NCBI GenBank assembly: GCA_026936335.1
Contig: JAPMXV010000051.1
Location: 310,001 to 374,000 of the forward strand
DNA length: 64,000 nt
DNA from: Mantamonas sphyraenae
Taxonomy: Eukaryota; CRuMs; Mantamonadidae
Reading direction: 5' to 3'
Numbering within the stretch: position 1 is the first letter of the stretch; each line of letters opens with the position of its first letter. Positions 10,838 through 23,545 of the stretch are shown here, in pieces. Position numbers and translations under genes: made by a program. The notes beneath the pieces were generated by a model, which searched no databases, had not been told where the DNA came from, and saw only the letters and a list, made by a program, of their open reading frames with translations.

Positions 10838-12646
10838 ATGGGACGAGGTGGCAAGGGCAAGAAGAAAGGCGGACATAACAAGCACAAGAAGGAGGAGAAG
10901 GAACGCAAGGACGAGGAGAAGCGAAAGGCCAAGGCCGAGGATCGCAAGGTCAAAGAGGAGCTTCACAAGGCCAAGGAGGCCAAGAAGAAGGTAATCACAA
11001 CGATGGATGTGTTTCAAGGCTCCTCAGCTGCATGTTGCCGCGCTGTGCAACGCCATGGCCCCCCTCATGCTGCGCGGGTGCTTCTCAGAAACACGCAATT
11101 CCTCACACAAACACGGTTGCCACTTTGCGGACCGGTCCTCGCCCAACGCCCTACCACACGACTCACACGCACACCTCACGCTTGCCTGCTGTTGTAGAGA
11201 GAGATGGATGAGTATTTCGATGGGTTTGGGAAGCAGCTGCGTCCGCTGGGTACGTTGACGTGTTCTTGGGTCCTCCAAGCACTCTATGGAGCCCACGCGT
11301 GGGACACGCCATCACACACCATCCACACTCGCACCCTCATTCATTCACTCACATTCGCTCACTCATTCATTTCCACAGGGCTTGGTGTCAAGGACATCGA
11401 GGGAGACGGAAACTGCCTCTTCCGAGCAGTCGCCGATCAGATGGGCAACGTGCAGAACCACCGAAGCGTGCGCAACACGGCCGTGGAGTTTATGCGGGAC
11501 CACGAAGAGGATTTCGGCGGCTTCATGATCGACACAACATTGGACGCCTACTGCAATCACATGGGCACCAGCGGAGTGTGGGGAGGCAACCTAGAGATTG
11601 TCGCCGTCTCCAAGGCCTACCGAGTCAATGTGGTCATCCATCAGTTTGAACAACCACGTTGGACTGTCAACTACGACGGAGAACCCGAACACCAGGATCT
11701 GCACCTGTCCTACCACGACGGCATGCACTACAGCTCCGTGCGCAACCTGACGGACATCAGCTCGCACGACCTGCCCACTCCCATTGACATCGAGCTGGCC
11801 GAGGCAAGGCTAAAGGAGGCACGTGCGCGAGCAGAGGCTTCGGGCGGTGCATCACGTAACAAGCAGGTTGTGCTTACCGAAGACGAAAAGACAATTGTCG
11901 AAGCCACGGGCTGCAAGAAGCTCAGCCACATCCGCATGGTCCTGTGGGAGTACTACTGGGGCAACGTGCAGGATACCATCGAATACCTCAAGGCAGAACA
12001 AGAGTTTGGCGGCGATGACGGATTCATGGCCACGGGCGAGGAGATCACAGCCGACGTGGTGACCATCGACTCAGGAGCAGGCAGCAGCAGCAGCAATGGC
12101 AACGGCGGAGATGAATCGTCGCGAGAAGATGGAGGCACATCCACGACCACGACCACAAGCACAAGCACAAGCACAAGCACAGGAGACGCAGGCGGCGAGG
12201 ACGAGATGGCGGCCATCCTCGAAGCCATTGCCAAGCAGGAGGCCGGAGAGGACGCAGGCGGCTACTTTGACGACTATGGAAATTGGCACGAGAAGAAAAA
12301 GACCAAGAAGCAGTTGCGGGAGGAGGAGCGCGAGGCACGGCATCTGGAGATGGAGAAGGAGAAGGAGAAAAACCTGGCACACCAACACAACAACCACAAG
12401 CAGGATGAAGTCGACACCGAAGACCAAAGCAGCAGCCGCGGCAAAGACGACGAACCGGACCTGAGCAAGATGACAAACAAGCAGCGCAGGAAGTATCTGC
12501 GGCGCAAGAAGGAGCAAGAGAAGGAACAGAAGAAGAACGACAAGGAGCGACACAAGCGCAAGAAGAAGAAAGACGAAGAAATGCTGCTGAGTGATGACGA
12601 AGAGGACGAGATTCTCAAGAAGAGCATGGGCAGCATTGCGGTGTGA
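10838..12646 (+). CDS. OTU-domain deubiquitinase, OTUD3-like
   Basis: Exons 10838-10990, 11198-11249 and 11379-12646 give 490 residues with matching phases. Residues 1-51 are a Lys/Glu-rich basic helix. The OTU domain occupies about 65-190: GDGNCLFRAVADQ carries the catalytic Asp and Cys, VWGGNLEIVAVSKAY follows, and YHDGMHYSSVRNL carries the catalytic His. The block order and spacing match OTUD3 (an Asp-Gly-Asn-Cys box, then IHQ, then HY-x-SV). Around residue 240 a UBA-like helical segment (IVEATGCKKLSHIRMVLWEYY) follows. The rest is acidic/Ser-rich and then strongly Lys/Arg-rich with a likely nuclear signal. Function from family: cleavage of ubiquitin chains. It is divergent from TRM5 with 62 bp between the ATGs. 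Confidence 0.9.
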
Positions 12647-12709
12647 GCAAAACAAAGCACGTCATTGGTTTTTCTTTTCCTCTGCCGAGGTTGGGGGGCC
12701 CGAGTGTGG

Positions 12710-15700
12710 TCACGTGGCCGATGGTGCCGATGGTTCCGCTTGTGTGACTGGCTGCACGCCCATGCCCGTGTTCTCGTGTACCCTTACGTCATCCTGCTGT
12801 TCTTCCTCCTCCTCCTCGTTTCCTTCTTTTTCATCGTCAAACTCGGTGGTCTCGCTTTCCAGCATGAGCATATCCCAGACGGCGCGTTGGTCCAGTGCCT
12901 GCTCGTTGGCTTCGCAAAAGAGCAGGATGGGCTGGCGCACAGTTGCCCGATGGCTGTGGCGTCCGCCGGAAAAGTGTCGTTTGAGCTCGGAGGCGGCATC
13001 GGTATCCAGCTGCCCGTGTGCATGCAGCTTGTCGATGTACAAGCGGTACACGGAATCAAACACGTCGTCCACAGGGTCCAGTCCGGCTCCCCATGCGTTG
13101 AGCGAGACCAGGTTGATGATGGTGACCGGAAACAGCATGAGCTGCACGGTGATGACACGGAAACGGAAGCCCCAGGTCTGCTGGAGGACATAGTCGATGC
13201 GAAAGACCTCGGGCACAATGAAGGTGTAGCTTGCCTGAACCACAAACAGGAGCAGGATATTGAACACCGAAATGAGCAAGCAATAGTACTTGAACAGAAA
13301 GACGTACTCGAGTCGTTCGTAGCGGACCTCCTGGATGCCCAGGATCACACGAATGTAGACGAGGAAGCGATCCCAGGAGGTGACGGTGGGACGGAAGGGC
13401 TTGAGGAACGGGATGCTGTAGCTGCGCAGCGCAATCACCGACAGGAGAATGGACGGGATGAGCACGTAGCAAAAGTAGATGACGACGCTGGTGGGGAAAT
13501 GCAGATATGTGGAGTCCCAGATGGCGTAGCCGTAGGCCCAGAAGAGAATGAGAAAGACGGCGACAGTGAGGCCCAAGTGGACTCCCATAGCCACCAGGGC
13601 GCTGGCAAAGCAGATCTTGTTGCGCTTTGAGGTTCGGTTGTGGTACTGGCCAGGCTCGTCTGAGGCCGGAGAACCCGCCTTTGTGATGGACACGAGGTCG
13701 CAAAAGGTGTAACGCTGCACAACAAAGAGCAGGGCAAAGACGATTAGGACATTGATGCCGATGGTGGCAAGGACGTTGCGCACGAGCTCGTTCTCAATGA
13801 CACCTGCACGGCGATATTCGTAGGCAGCCTCGAGCTTCTGGATGGTGTCGCGGTAGGCAGCGAGATCTGTGGAGGAGAGGTCGCGATTGATGAGTTCGGA
13901 TTCTGTGGCGTTGGCCTCGCTGAGGGTGGCCCGCAGATAGGCTTTGAGGAAGCCCTGCTTCTGGCGCATCATGTCGCGGTGATGAAGCAGCAGCTGGGAG
14001 GAGTTGAACAGGGCAAAAATGTCGTTTGCCACCACACCTTGGGATTGGCGGGGCACAGGCATGCCCATAAACGCCGAAACGGTGGGTGCGAGATCGACGT
14101 TCTGCAAGGCTTCGCGGAAGCGAGGACCCGTGTAGGCTTTGTCTCGCATGCCGCTGTTCTTGACATAGAACCAGGTGGGCACGGTGAGCACCTCTATGCT
14201 TGCACCTCCGTGGCCGCCTCGCTCGAGCATGCCGTGGTCAGCGGTGAGCACCAGCAGCGTGTCGTTGTCCAGCAGGTCGATAAATTGCTTGAGTTCGACG
14301 GTGCGGTTTGCAACTGCGCGCAAGTATGTGTCCTCCATGTTGTAGGGCGGTTTGGTGCCCGAGACGTGACCTTGAAGGTCGACGTCGCTCCAGTGGGTGA
14401 GGAACAACGAGTATTGGTTTGCAGGCACCGATTGCGAGAGAGCGACACGAGTAACTTCAGATCGCATGCGATCGGCGCTGTCTGCGCTTGGGGCAGTGTC
14501 GGTGAGGGCATACTCAAAGGGAACGGTGCCGTCGCCGTTGAGGAGTGGCAGACGAGAGGTGACGAGACCCGAGAACCAAGGCGAGCAGGTGATGCCACGG
14601 TTGAGCTTGTAGTGTTCTGCAAGGCGGTAGATGTTGTCAAAGTTTGTTTCTGGGATGCCGAGGTTGCCCCAGACGCCGGTGATCTCGGGCTTGACGCCTG
14701 TGACAGTGGTGAGCCAGTTGGGCACACTCATGGTGGGCAGTTGGACAGACATGTTATACTTGCGGCTGTCGCGTGCAAAGAGGTCGCTCTCTACAAGGGA
14801 TAGAAAGTCTTTCTGGGAGGCGCCGTACGCACTGAGGCCGTCGACGACGACAATGAGGGCTTTGCGCGCAGAGGTGCGGTTTGTGCCAAAGTACTTTTCG
14901 ACGTTGGTCCAGTTGTTCATGTCGTCGAGGATGGTGGCCTCAAAGAATTCGCCGTGTGTGCTGATGGTCTTGCGGAACTCGGAGATAAAGTTGCCGATGG
15001 AGAGGAGGAGGATGATGATGGCAAAGACGGAGAAGCGACGTGAGCCCGAGTAGAGGATTTTGTAGAGATTGCGCCTGCTGTTGTGGATTTCAAGGACCTG
15101 CTCGACGTCATCGAGGAGGCGAAGACGCTCCTTGGTTCCGAGCTTGGGCACGACTGACTTGTGAGGAGCGAGGGAGTGGGTGGGGAAGTGCTTGTCCCAT
15201 CTGTAGTTGAGGATGGTGCAAAGAATGATGGCAACGACGCGGAGGACCATGCTCGAATAGGTGACGGCCAAGCGCGTGCGTGTGGGATAGGCCAGATTGG
15301 TGAGATCGAGCATCTGGTGGAGCAAAGGATGCGTAGGTGTGAGTGGCAACCCAGAGGGCTGGAGATAGCTGTATGTGTGCGCATGGGGGAGAGGGAACCA
15401 GTGGGACAACGTACGAGGCCGAACAGATGCAGGAGGCTGAGGCCAGTCCAGCGTGTGGTGCCGGCGTTGGGGAAGGGTCGAAAGACGACCAAGGCAGCTG
15501 CGACAGAGGCTAGGAGGGCAATGATTGCAGAGCTGTCCTGAACAAAGACTATTGTGGCGGCTGTGATGGTCGAATCGTCGGAAGAAACAATGGACTCGGG
15601 TGAAGGGTCGGAGAAGGGAAGAGGGGCAGAGGCAATGTCACACAAGGTCGCGACGGGGCAGGCAGAGACCAAGGCGGGCAAAGGGAGAGGAGAAGGAGTC

Positions 15701-16287
15701 AAGGAGTGGACAACCGAGCGAAAAGGAAATTGTTGGGCGGGAAACGGTTACCGCGAGGGACAAACGGCCGCCACGCAGGGAACGAGAAGGGATCAAGGGA
15801 AGGGCAGCATGCGAGCAGACGTGTGTGCGACGTCCATAGAAAAGGATATTTGAATGCTCGCGTGGGATGGCGAGAAGAACGATGCTGAGAGCGACCTGAA
15901 GGGTGAGAACTGAGCGAGTGAGCCAGAAGAAAGGCTTGTTGGCAGCGCTATAAAGTCGGTGTGGCGCTTCATGGTGGCCGAGTTGCGGAGTTTGGCAACA
16001 AAATAGGACGGAAGGCCAGCCTTGAAGAGGTCTGCATGGGGTAGAGGACACAGGGAAAGCGGGTGGAAGGAGTGGGGAGGCGGATTGTTAGCGGACCGGA
16101 GGATTCTCGACGGGCGGGAGGTGCAAGGGCGCCTAAACGCACCGTTGCCTGATTTCAGGCCGTGTGCTTGTACACCCGACGACGTGCTGCTGCTAGCCTC
16201 CCCCGTGAGCTCAAAGCGATTGGAACCAGAGCCGGGGACGACGGAGGAACCTGTGGCCGGAGCAACTTTGCCTGGTCGTCGACTCAT
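12710..16287 (-). CDS. Polytopic alkaline-phosphatase-superfamily phosphodiesterase (one-base frame break)
   Basis: Exons 16287-16143, 16031-15832, 15560-15415 and 15313-12710. Phases close only if one T is added to the sense TTT at 15954-15952, giving 1031 residues. The N-terminus is Ser-rich. Hydrophobic segments follow (SVLTLQVALSIVLLAIP; IIALLASVAAALVVF; YSSMVLRVVAIILCTIL; FSVFAIIILLLSIGNFI). The catalytic domain then begins near residue 265 with ALIVVVDGLSAYG (first metal Asp). It continues with the nucleophile region PTMSVPNWLTTVTG, then HWSDVDLQGH, then TADHGMLERGGHG, the metal-ligand set of type I phosphodiesterases and GPI ethanolamine-phosphate transferases. At least five more helices complete the C-terminus. 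Substrate unknown; I would not assign it to PIG-N, -O or -G. The stop is 63 bp from the convergent OTU gene. Confidence 0.78.
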
Positions 16288-16431
16288 GATTCGCTTGGGC
16301 GATCAGGGGCAAAGGGAATGGGTGAGAGAATGCCGGAGGAGCACAAAAAGGGAAACGGGGGGAGGAGACGTGGATTGGAAGAATCGTGGGATGAGGATGG
16401 AGCGCGGGTTGGGGCAGGGGAGTTTTGCGAG

Positions 16432-17946
16432 ATGGACTTTGGCAAATCGACGCATGCCAAATGGCTGTTTGGAAGGAGCTCGTTGGCAAACATGCGCGCG
16501 AATGCCAATCGGAGGGCTGGGCTGAAGGCGAGAGCAGGAGCGAACCTGCAGGCGGCGATAGAGCTGACGCCGGTGTCGAAATCAGCAAAGATGCTCGGGG
16601 ATCTGTCGCTGGACAGTGCAGACAAGACGGGCACGAGCCAGCAAGGGTCTACAAAGAGCAAAGGGGAGGACGAGTTTGCGACACCGCAGCCCAAGAGTGC
16701 CATGGTGACGCACACGCCCGCTCAGGCGCTGTCGATGTTGACGGTGGCGCAGGAACAAACGCTGGTGCAACACTACCTGGCCACGCTGTGGGAATTGATA
16801 AGCTCTCTGGGCCTGAGACAGAGCCAGCGCATCCAACTAGAGGCCACTGCGGCCTTGTATATGAAACGGTTCTATGTGCGCAACAGTGTGATGGAGTACG
16901 CGCCGAAACACATCATGTAAGTTGCGCGCGCGAAGAAACCCCTGTGTGCCAGCGCTCGAGAACACATGGGGGATGTTGCAGGGAGGGCAGGCGTGGGAGG
17001 TTGTGAGAGAGTGTTTCGCGGCGTCTAACGTTACCACACGGCGATGGTGCACAGGACGGGCTGTCTGTACCTGGCTGCAAAGATCGAAGAGATCCCGAAA
17101 GACCGAGCGCCGCTGGAGATGTACGAGGTGTGTCGGAAGACCGGCCTGACGCGACAAGAGGTTGAGGCAGCCGAGGTTGCCGTGTTGAAGGGAATCATGT
17201 TCCACACGCACGTGTACCATCCGTACCGCAGCCTGGAAGGGTTGTACGTGCGGATCTGCGCGACGAACGACTCGCTGAATCGAGACACCATGCGCACAGT
17301 GTGCGATAAGGCGGACGAGCTGCTGCGAAGGGTGCTGTTGGGCGACCTGACGCTGATGTACCCGCCTGCGCAGATGGCCATGGCGGCGGTGATGCTTGCT
17401 GACGACCAGCTTGGCGAGGAGGGTTTGGGCAACCTGGAACACTATTTGGCGGTGGCGTACGACAAGGACATGGACGAGCTGGTGGAACTGTACACACGTT
17501 TGTACCAGATCAAGGCGGACATGGAGGCTGTGCTAAGCACGTTTCACTCGTTGACGGAGTACAAACGCTCGCTCAAGGCGGCCGCAGCGACGGCCGAGAA
17601 GCAGCGCAAGAGCATCGAAGCAGCACTCAAGGTGGCACAACAGCATATGAAGAAGGATGAGGACGGCGACAATGGGTTTGACGACGATGACGACGACGAG
17701 ATTGTGGGGACGAGTGCGTTTGCACAAAGCAGTAGCAGCAGCAGTAGCAGTAGCAGCAGCAGCAGCAGCGTTGGAAGCGAGCGAGAAGAGAGAGCGACTC
17801 AAGAGACAGAAGCACGCGGAGGAGCACAGTTGGGCAAGCGAAAGATGCCGGGAGGCGACGAGAGCGGGGAAGACGGCGATGGGGAAGAAGATGTGCGCCT
17901 CAAGCTGGACTTTGAAGATGGAAAGCGGCAAAAGGTGGAAGAGTGA
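16432..17946 (+). CDS. Cyclin H (CDK-activating kinase / TFIIH cyclin)
   Basis: Exons 16432-16916 and 17055-17946 (intron GTAAGT to CACAG) give 458 residues. The start was chosen because MDFGKSTHAKWLFG begins the N-terminal helix conserved in cyclin H, followed by LANMRANANRRA, matching the family's R-A-D-A-N-R motif. First cyclin fold: LTVAQEQTLVQHY, then MKRFYVRNSVMEYAPKHIM, then TGCLYLAAKIEE across the splice. Second fold: VLKGIMFHTHVYHPYRSLEG and YPPAQMAMAAVML. The tail has a polyserine run and a basic/acidic end. Family role: partner of CDK7 in the CAK module of TFIIH, phosphorylating cell-cycle CDKs and the RNA polymerase II tail. An upstream in-frame ATG (16318) would add a Gly/Arg-rich leader and cannot be excluded. 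Confidence 0.88.
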
Positions 17947-17966
17947 GCGATGCGGGGTGCAGGCGA

Positions 17967-19857
17967 ATGGATTCGAATTTGCAAAACACAACAAGAGTCG
18001 TCGTTGCGGGCATGGCAGCAACGCAAAAAACTGAAATGAGCCGGGTGGACGACGAGGACGCCGACCTGCAAGTGTTGGCGGCGGCGTACGATCCAGAATC
18101 GCCGGTTCCGGTGACGCCGTCACTGCACAGAAAAGCAGAGCTGGAGAGGGAGGCACGGTACCGGGCGGTGGTGGAGGAGGTGGAGGTGGTGGACCTGGAC
18201 ACGCTGCAGCGGCTTGCGTTCCAGGGGATTCCAGAGAAGCAGCGACCGGTGTACTACCAGCTGCTACTGAACCTCCTGCCACTGGAGAAAGAGCTGTGGG
18301 AGGAGTCGTTGACACAGAAGCGGGAGCTGTATGCGTCGTTCCTGGAGGAGACGCTTGTGGACCCGCACGAAATGACCTCGTTCGACGAGGTGGACGACAC
18401 GGGGGGCCTGAAGAAGCTGGAGGCAGTGGACGACGTAGGTTTGGTTTGTGAGGGCGAGTGTGGCGCCAGGGCAAAACGAGCAAGGGTCAAGTGGGACGAT
18501 TGAATCGAAAGGGGGACGGGAAGAACTGACGCGGCGGGTGAGGGCAGCCGTTGAGTACGTCGCACACGTCCAAGTGGAAGAAGCACTTTGACTCGACCGA
18601 TCTGATGCGGGACATCGACAAAGACGTGCGACGCACGCTTCCATCGTACGCGTTCTTCCAGTCTGAGTTTGAGTATGCGGAGGACGGCGTGCGGAAAATG
18701 GACAGCAAGGTGAGGCGGGGCAATGAGGGGGGCCGCGCGTCCCGTGTACACGCAGGCATAGGACCACACACTGCTCACACACACACACTGGTCGCACACA
18801 CGCGCACACTACGATTGATTGCACACACAGGACGATCACTTTATCGAAGTGGATGGGTTCACGGGAGGCGTTAACAAACACTGCAAAGCCTTGCGACGCA
18901 TCCTGTTCACATGGGCGTCGCTGAACCCGGGGATCGGATATGTGCAAGGGATGAACGAATTGGTGGCGCCTCTATACTACATCTTCTACTCCAGCCCACA
19001 CAAAGAGGAATGGCGAGGTAAACGGAGGGGTGGGTGAAGCAGCAGCAGCCAAGAAGACAGGGACTGACACAAGCGTTGACAACACAGATCACGCAGAAGC
19101 AGACGCGTTCTGGTGCTTCAGCACTATCATGAGCGAGGTGAGGGACAACTTTTGCAGGCCATTGGACCAGTCAGAGACGGGCATTGCTGGGTCGATCCAC
19201 AGGATGTGGGGAAGGCTGGGCCAGGTGGACGCAGAGCTTCAGGAGAACCTGAACAGCAAGTCGCTGCTGCCAGAATACTTTGGTTTGCGATGGATGTCAC
19301 TGCTGCTGAGCCAGGAGTTTGAATTGCCGGATGTGCTGAGGATTTGGGATTGTCTGTTTGCGGATCCCGAACGGTTCCGGCTGCTGGACTACCTCTGTGT
19401 GGCGATGGTTGTGTCACAGCGCGAGGCACTGTTGGCTGGCGAGTTTTCGGATAATCTGAAGCTGCTGCAGAGCTTCCCTCCCGTGGACGTGGTGGTGCTG
19501 ATCAAGCGTGCGCTGGCCCTGTTTTCGCTGGACGAGTACGGACGCCCTCTGCCCGAGGATGAGCAAGGGTCAGACACGTCGAGCAGCGATGTGATGGATG
19601 ACTTGGCGCGTGCCTCGTCGTCACCTGTGCGCAAGCTGGGGGCAACGTTTGGCAGGCTGAAGGATCTCGGGCGCAAGCTGTCATCCGACATCAGCAAGAG
19701 CATGGGAGGAGGAGATGGATGGGGAGGGACAGTGGGCGACGATTCAAGGAGTGTTGGAAGCAGTGGCGACGAGGGCGGGTCTGCCTCGCCAGGGACTAGG
19801 AGAACGGCAGGAGATGGCAGGACCAAGGCCATGTCAGGCCAGGTCATGGACGTGTGA
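17967..19857 (+). CDS. TBC-domain Rab GAP, TBC1D13-like
   Basis: Exons 17967-18434, 18548-18709, 18831-19017 and 19088-19857, all phases consistent (528 residues, or 513 from the ATG at 18012). The TBC domain spans most of the protein: LAFQGIPEKQRPVYYQLLL (region before the catalytic motif); IDKDVRRTLPSYAFF, which carries the arginine-finger region of motif A as DKDVRRT; LNPGIGYVQGMNELVAPLYYIF with the glutamine finger YVQGM; DAFWCFSTIMSEVRDNF; and FGLRWMSLLLSQEF with LRIWDCLFAD. The order and inter-motif insert resemble TBC1D13 closely. The C-terminal ~90 residues are Ser/Gly-rich. Role: accelerates GTP hydrolysis on a Rab; the target is unknown. It lies 20-65 bp after cyclin H and just upstream of a Rab1 gene on the same strand. 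Confidence 0.9.
18765..18830. repeat. CA-rich repeat in TBC intron 2, ending at the 3' splice site
   Basis: Interrupted (CA)n tract whose last unit is the acceptor itself (CACACACAG before 18831). Confidence 0.85.
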
Positions 19858-19982
19858 CGTGAAAATGGACAATGGAGACGAGAAACGGTGTGTTGGACAC
19901 GGTGAATTCGGCAAAGAGTCCAAGAAAGTGTGCGGGACGGTTGCAGCGTCGGCGCCAGCAACACTTTTCGCTTTCGCCCCAC

Positions 19983-21838
<1,856 letters not shown>

Positions 21839-23545
21839 GCGCACACACCTCTTATTGGCTGCTGCCATCAGCAAAGAAATCTCTGGATCGAATGAACCGA
21901 CCCTGATCACCAGTCTCGCCTCTCTCTCTCTCTTCTTGCATGGCACACATGTCTGCTTTCCATGCATGTGAATCTACGTTTTGCTCATTCAGGTCATACC
22001 CACCACTGCTGACGTGTTTCCGGCCACAAACGCAATCCAATCGAAGAACCGACAACTTCTCCGAATCTTTCAATCGGCCGAATTCCGCCTCCGGTCGTCA
22101 TCAAAAGCAAAGTGCCGACGGTGCGCCCGCATCACCAACTTCCCACTGAAACTTTTAGCAAGCCCACACGACGTCAATGTCTAGGAGTTTGAGTGCCATG
22201 GATACGCTGTTTGTCCAGGGAGGTCGTCGAATTAGCGGCCGGGAGGCTCCTTCCAAGGGAGAGCTTGTTCTCTTCTGTGGATGGGAATCTCTCCGTGCTG
22301 CCGATCTCGGCGCCTCGCCTGTGTCCTACTATCATGACAACGAGAAAACGCTGAAGATGCACGATGAATCCATCATCTCCCTTTCGTTTCTGGATTGCGA
22401 CGACGACAACATACGTACTGTGGCCTGATCAACCCCGGCGGGTGTATGCTGCTGCCGGATGCCCTGCGCAAGCGTGCTGGATGGCCCAGCGGAGTTCGCT
22501 GTGGAGTCGATTGGACGAATCCGCTGGAAGCTCTCGTGCTCGTTTCTCGGAATCCTTGAAACGGCAGGGCTGCTGAGATGTGACGCCAGCGTCCTGTGTG
22601 TGTGCCTTGCCTTCTCGGTGTGTACTGTGTTTGCATGTGTTGTCTGCCCGAGTGCCAATGCAATGCCTCGGGCGGTCATGTGCGCGGGTGCCACCGCAAA
22701 CGGAGTCTCCTCGCATCACCCCAAACATGGACCGTCGCCCTGCCACATCCGCCTGTTTACAGCTACTGGGACAAACCAGAGCCAAACAGCGACCGTGGCA
22801 GCCTGGCAGCGGCATGGCGATGAGATCCGCGGCACCCAAATGCGCACATGTCCACTGGACACACACGTGCAAACACACGCCACACACACCTTGACCACAC
22901 CTTGGCCCGGGCCCCATGGAGGGGCTTGCCTACCGTGGTCGAGACGAGATCAAGCACGCCCAGGCATGGCCCGTCTCCACGAATCTCGTTCCATTGCGAC
23001 TCCACCGCGAGTTCACTCCGCTCCCCATCCAGACACCTCCTTGCCAGCCCCATTCCGCACCTTTGCCCGCCACGCTCTCACCAAACAACTTCCTCTTCAC
23101 TACGACCCGACTGCATGAGGCAGGCCCACTGACGGTACGAACAATGTTGCAATCCAAACCAACCCGCGGAGCCGAGTTCTCCTTGCTTGTCATCGCTCGC
23201 ACCAAAACGAAACAGCACAGTTTGCGACGATCCGACCGAGCAGGGATGCAACCCCCGCACACAACAACGACGACGACCCTACAACACGTCAACCCATGGG
23301 CGAACAGATCATTGAGCACTGTGAACGGCATCACCAGCCCGCAGTGCCCCTTTGCCCAACCACCACAAGAAAGACAAAAAACCAACACAGAAAAACACAA
23401 AAACAACAACCAACAACCGTCAGTGCGCCGCGTGGTTTTCACCGCGTGCCACATCACTCTTTTCTGAGAGAGAAAACAACTTTTTCATGCCCTGCCCTTC
23501 CCCAGCCCTTCCCACCTTCTCCCCGGCCCCTTTCTGGGCATTGCT
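21839..23545. other. Longest gene-poor stretch in the window (1.7 kb)
   Basis: Between the Rab1 stop and the convergent DENN stop I find no recognisable protein family, tRNA or repeat array. The sequence keeps coding-like GC content and several overlapping open frames, so absence of stops is weak evidence here. The first ~340 bp are more AT-rich and fit a 3' UTR. Around 23360-23440 the plus strand is strongly A/C-rich. The only frame with a protein-like composition is 22177-22428, listed separately. Confidence 0.6.
22177..22428 (+). CDS. Possible small orphan reading frame, 83 codons
   Basis: Starts MSRSLSAMDTLFVQGG and ends in TGA at 22426. The middle (SPVSYYHDNEKTLKMHDESI) has a mixed, low-Ala/Arg composition unlike the antisense or out-of-frame translations elsewhere in this GC-rich window. 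This is the main reason to list it. I recognise no domain. Both other plus-strand frames are also open just after the stop, so it could be the first exon of a longer gene or simply chance. No splice junction I tried extends it convincingly. Confidence 0.3.
   Translation: MSRSLSAMDTLFVQGGRRISGREAPSKGELVLFCGWESLRAADLGASPVSYYHDNEKTLKMHDESIISLSFLDCDDDNIRTVA

Noticed and set aside
22177-22260. Similarity of MDTLFVQGGRRISG to the start of bacterial MurA
   Set aside because: The resemblance ends after ~14 residues; no further MurA motifs follow.
22426-22431. Antizyme-like frameshift at GCC-TGA-TC in the orphan frame
   Set aside because: Neither side has antizyme motifs; the resemblance is limited to a stop codon followed by an open frame.
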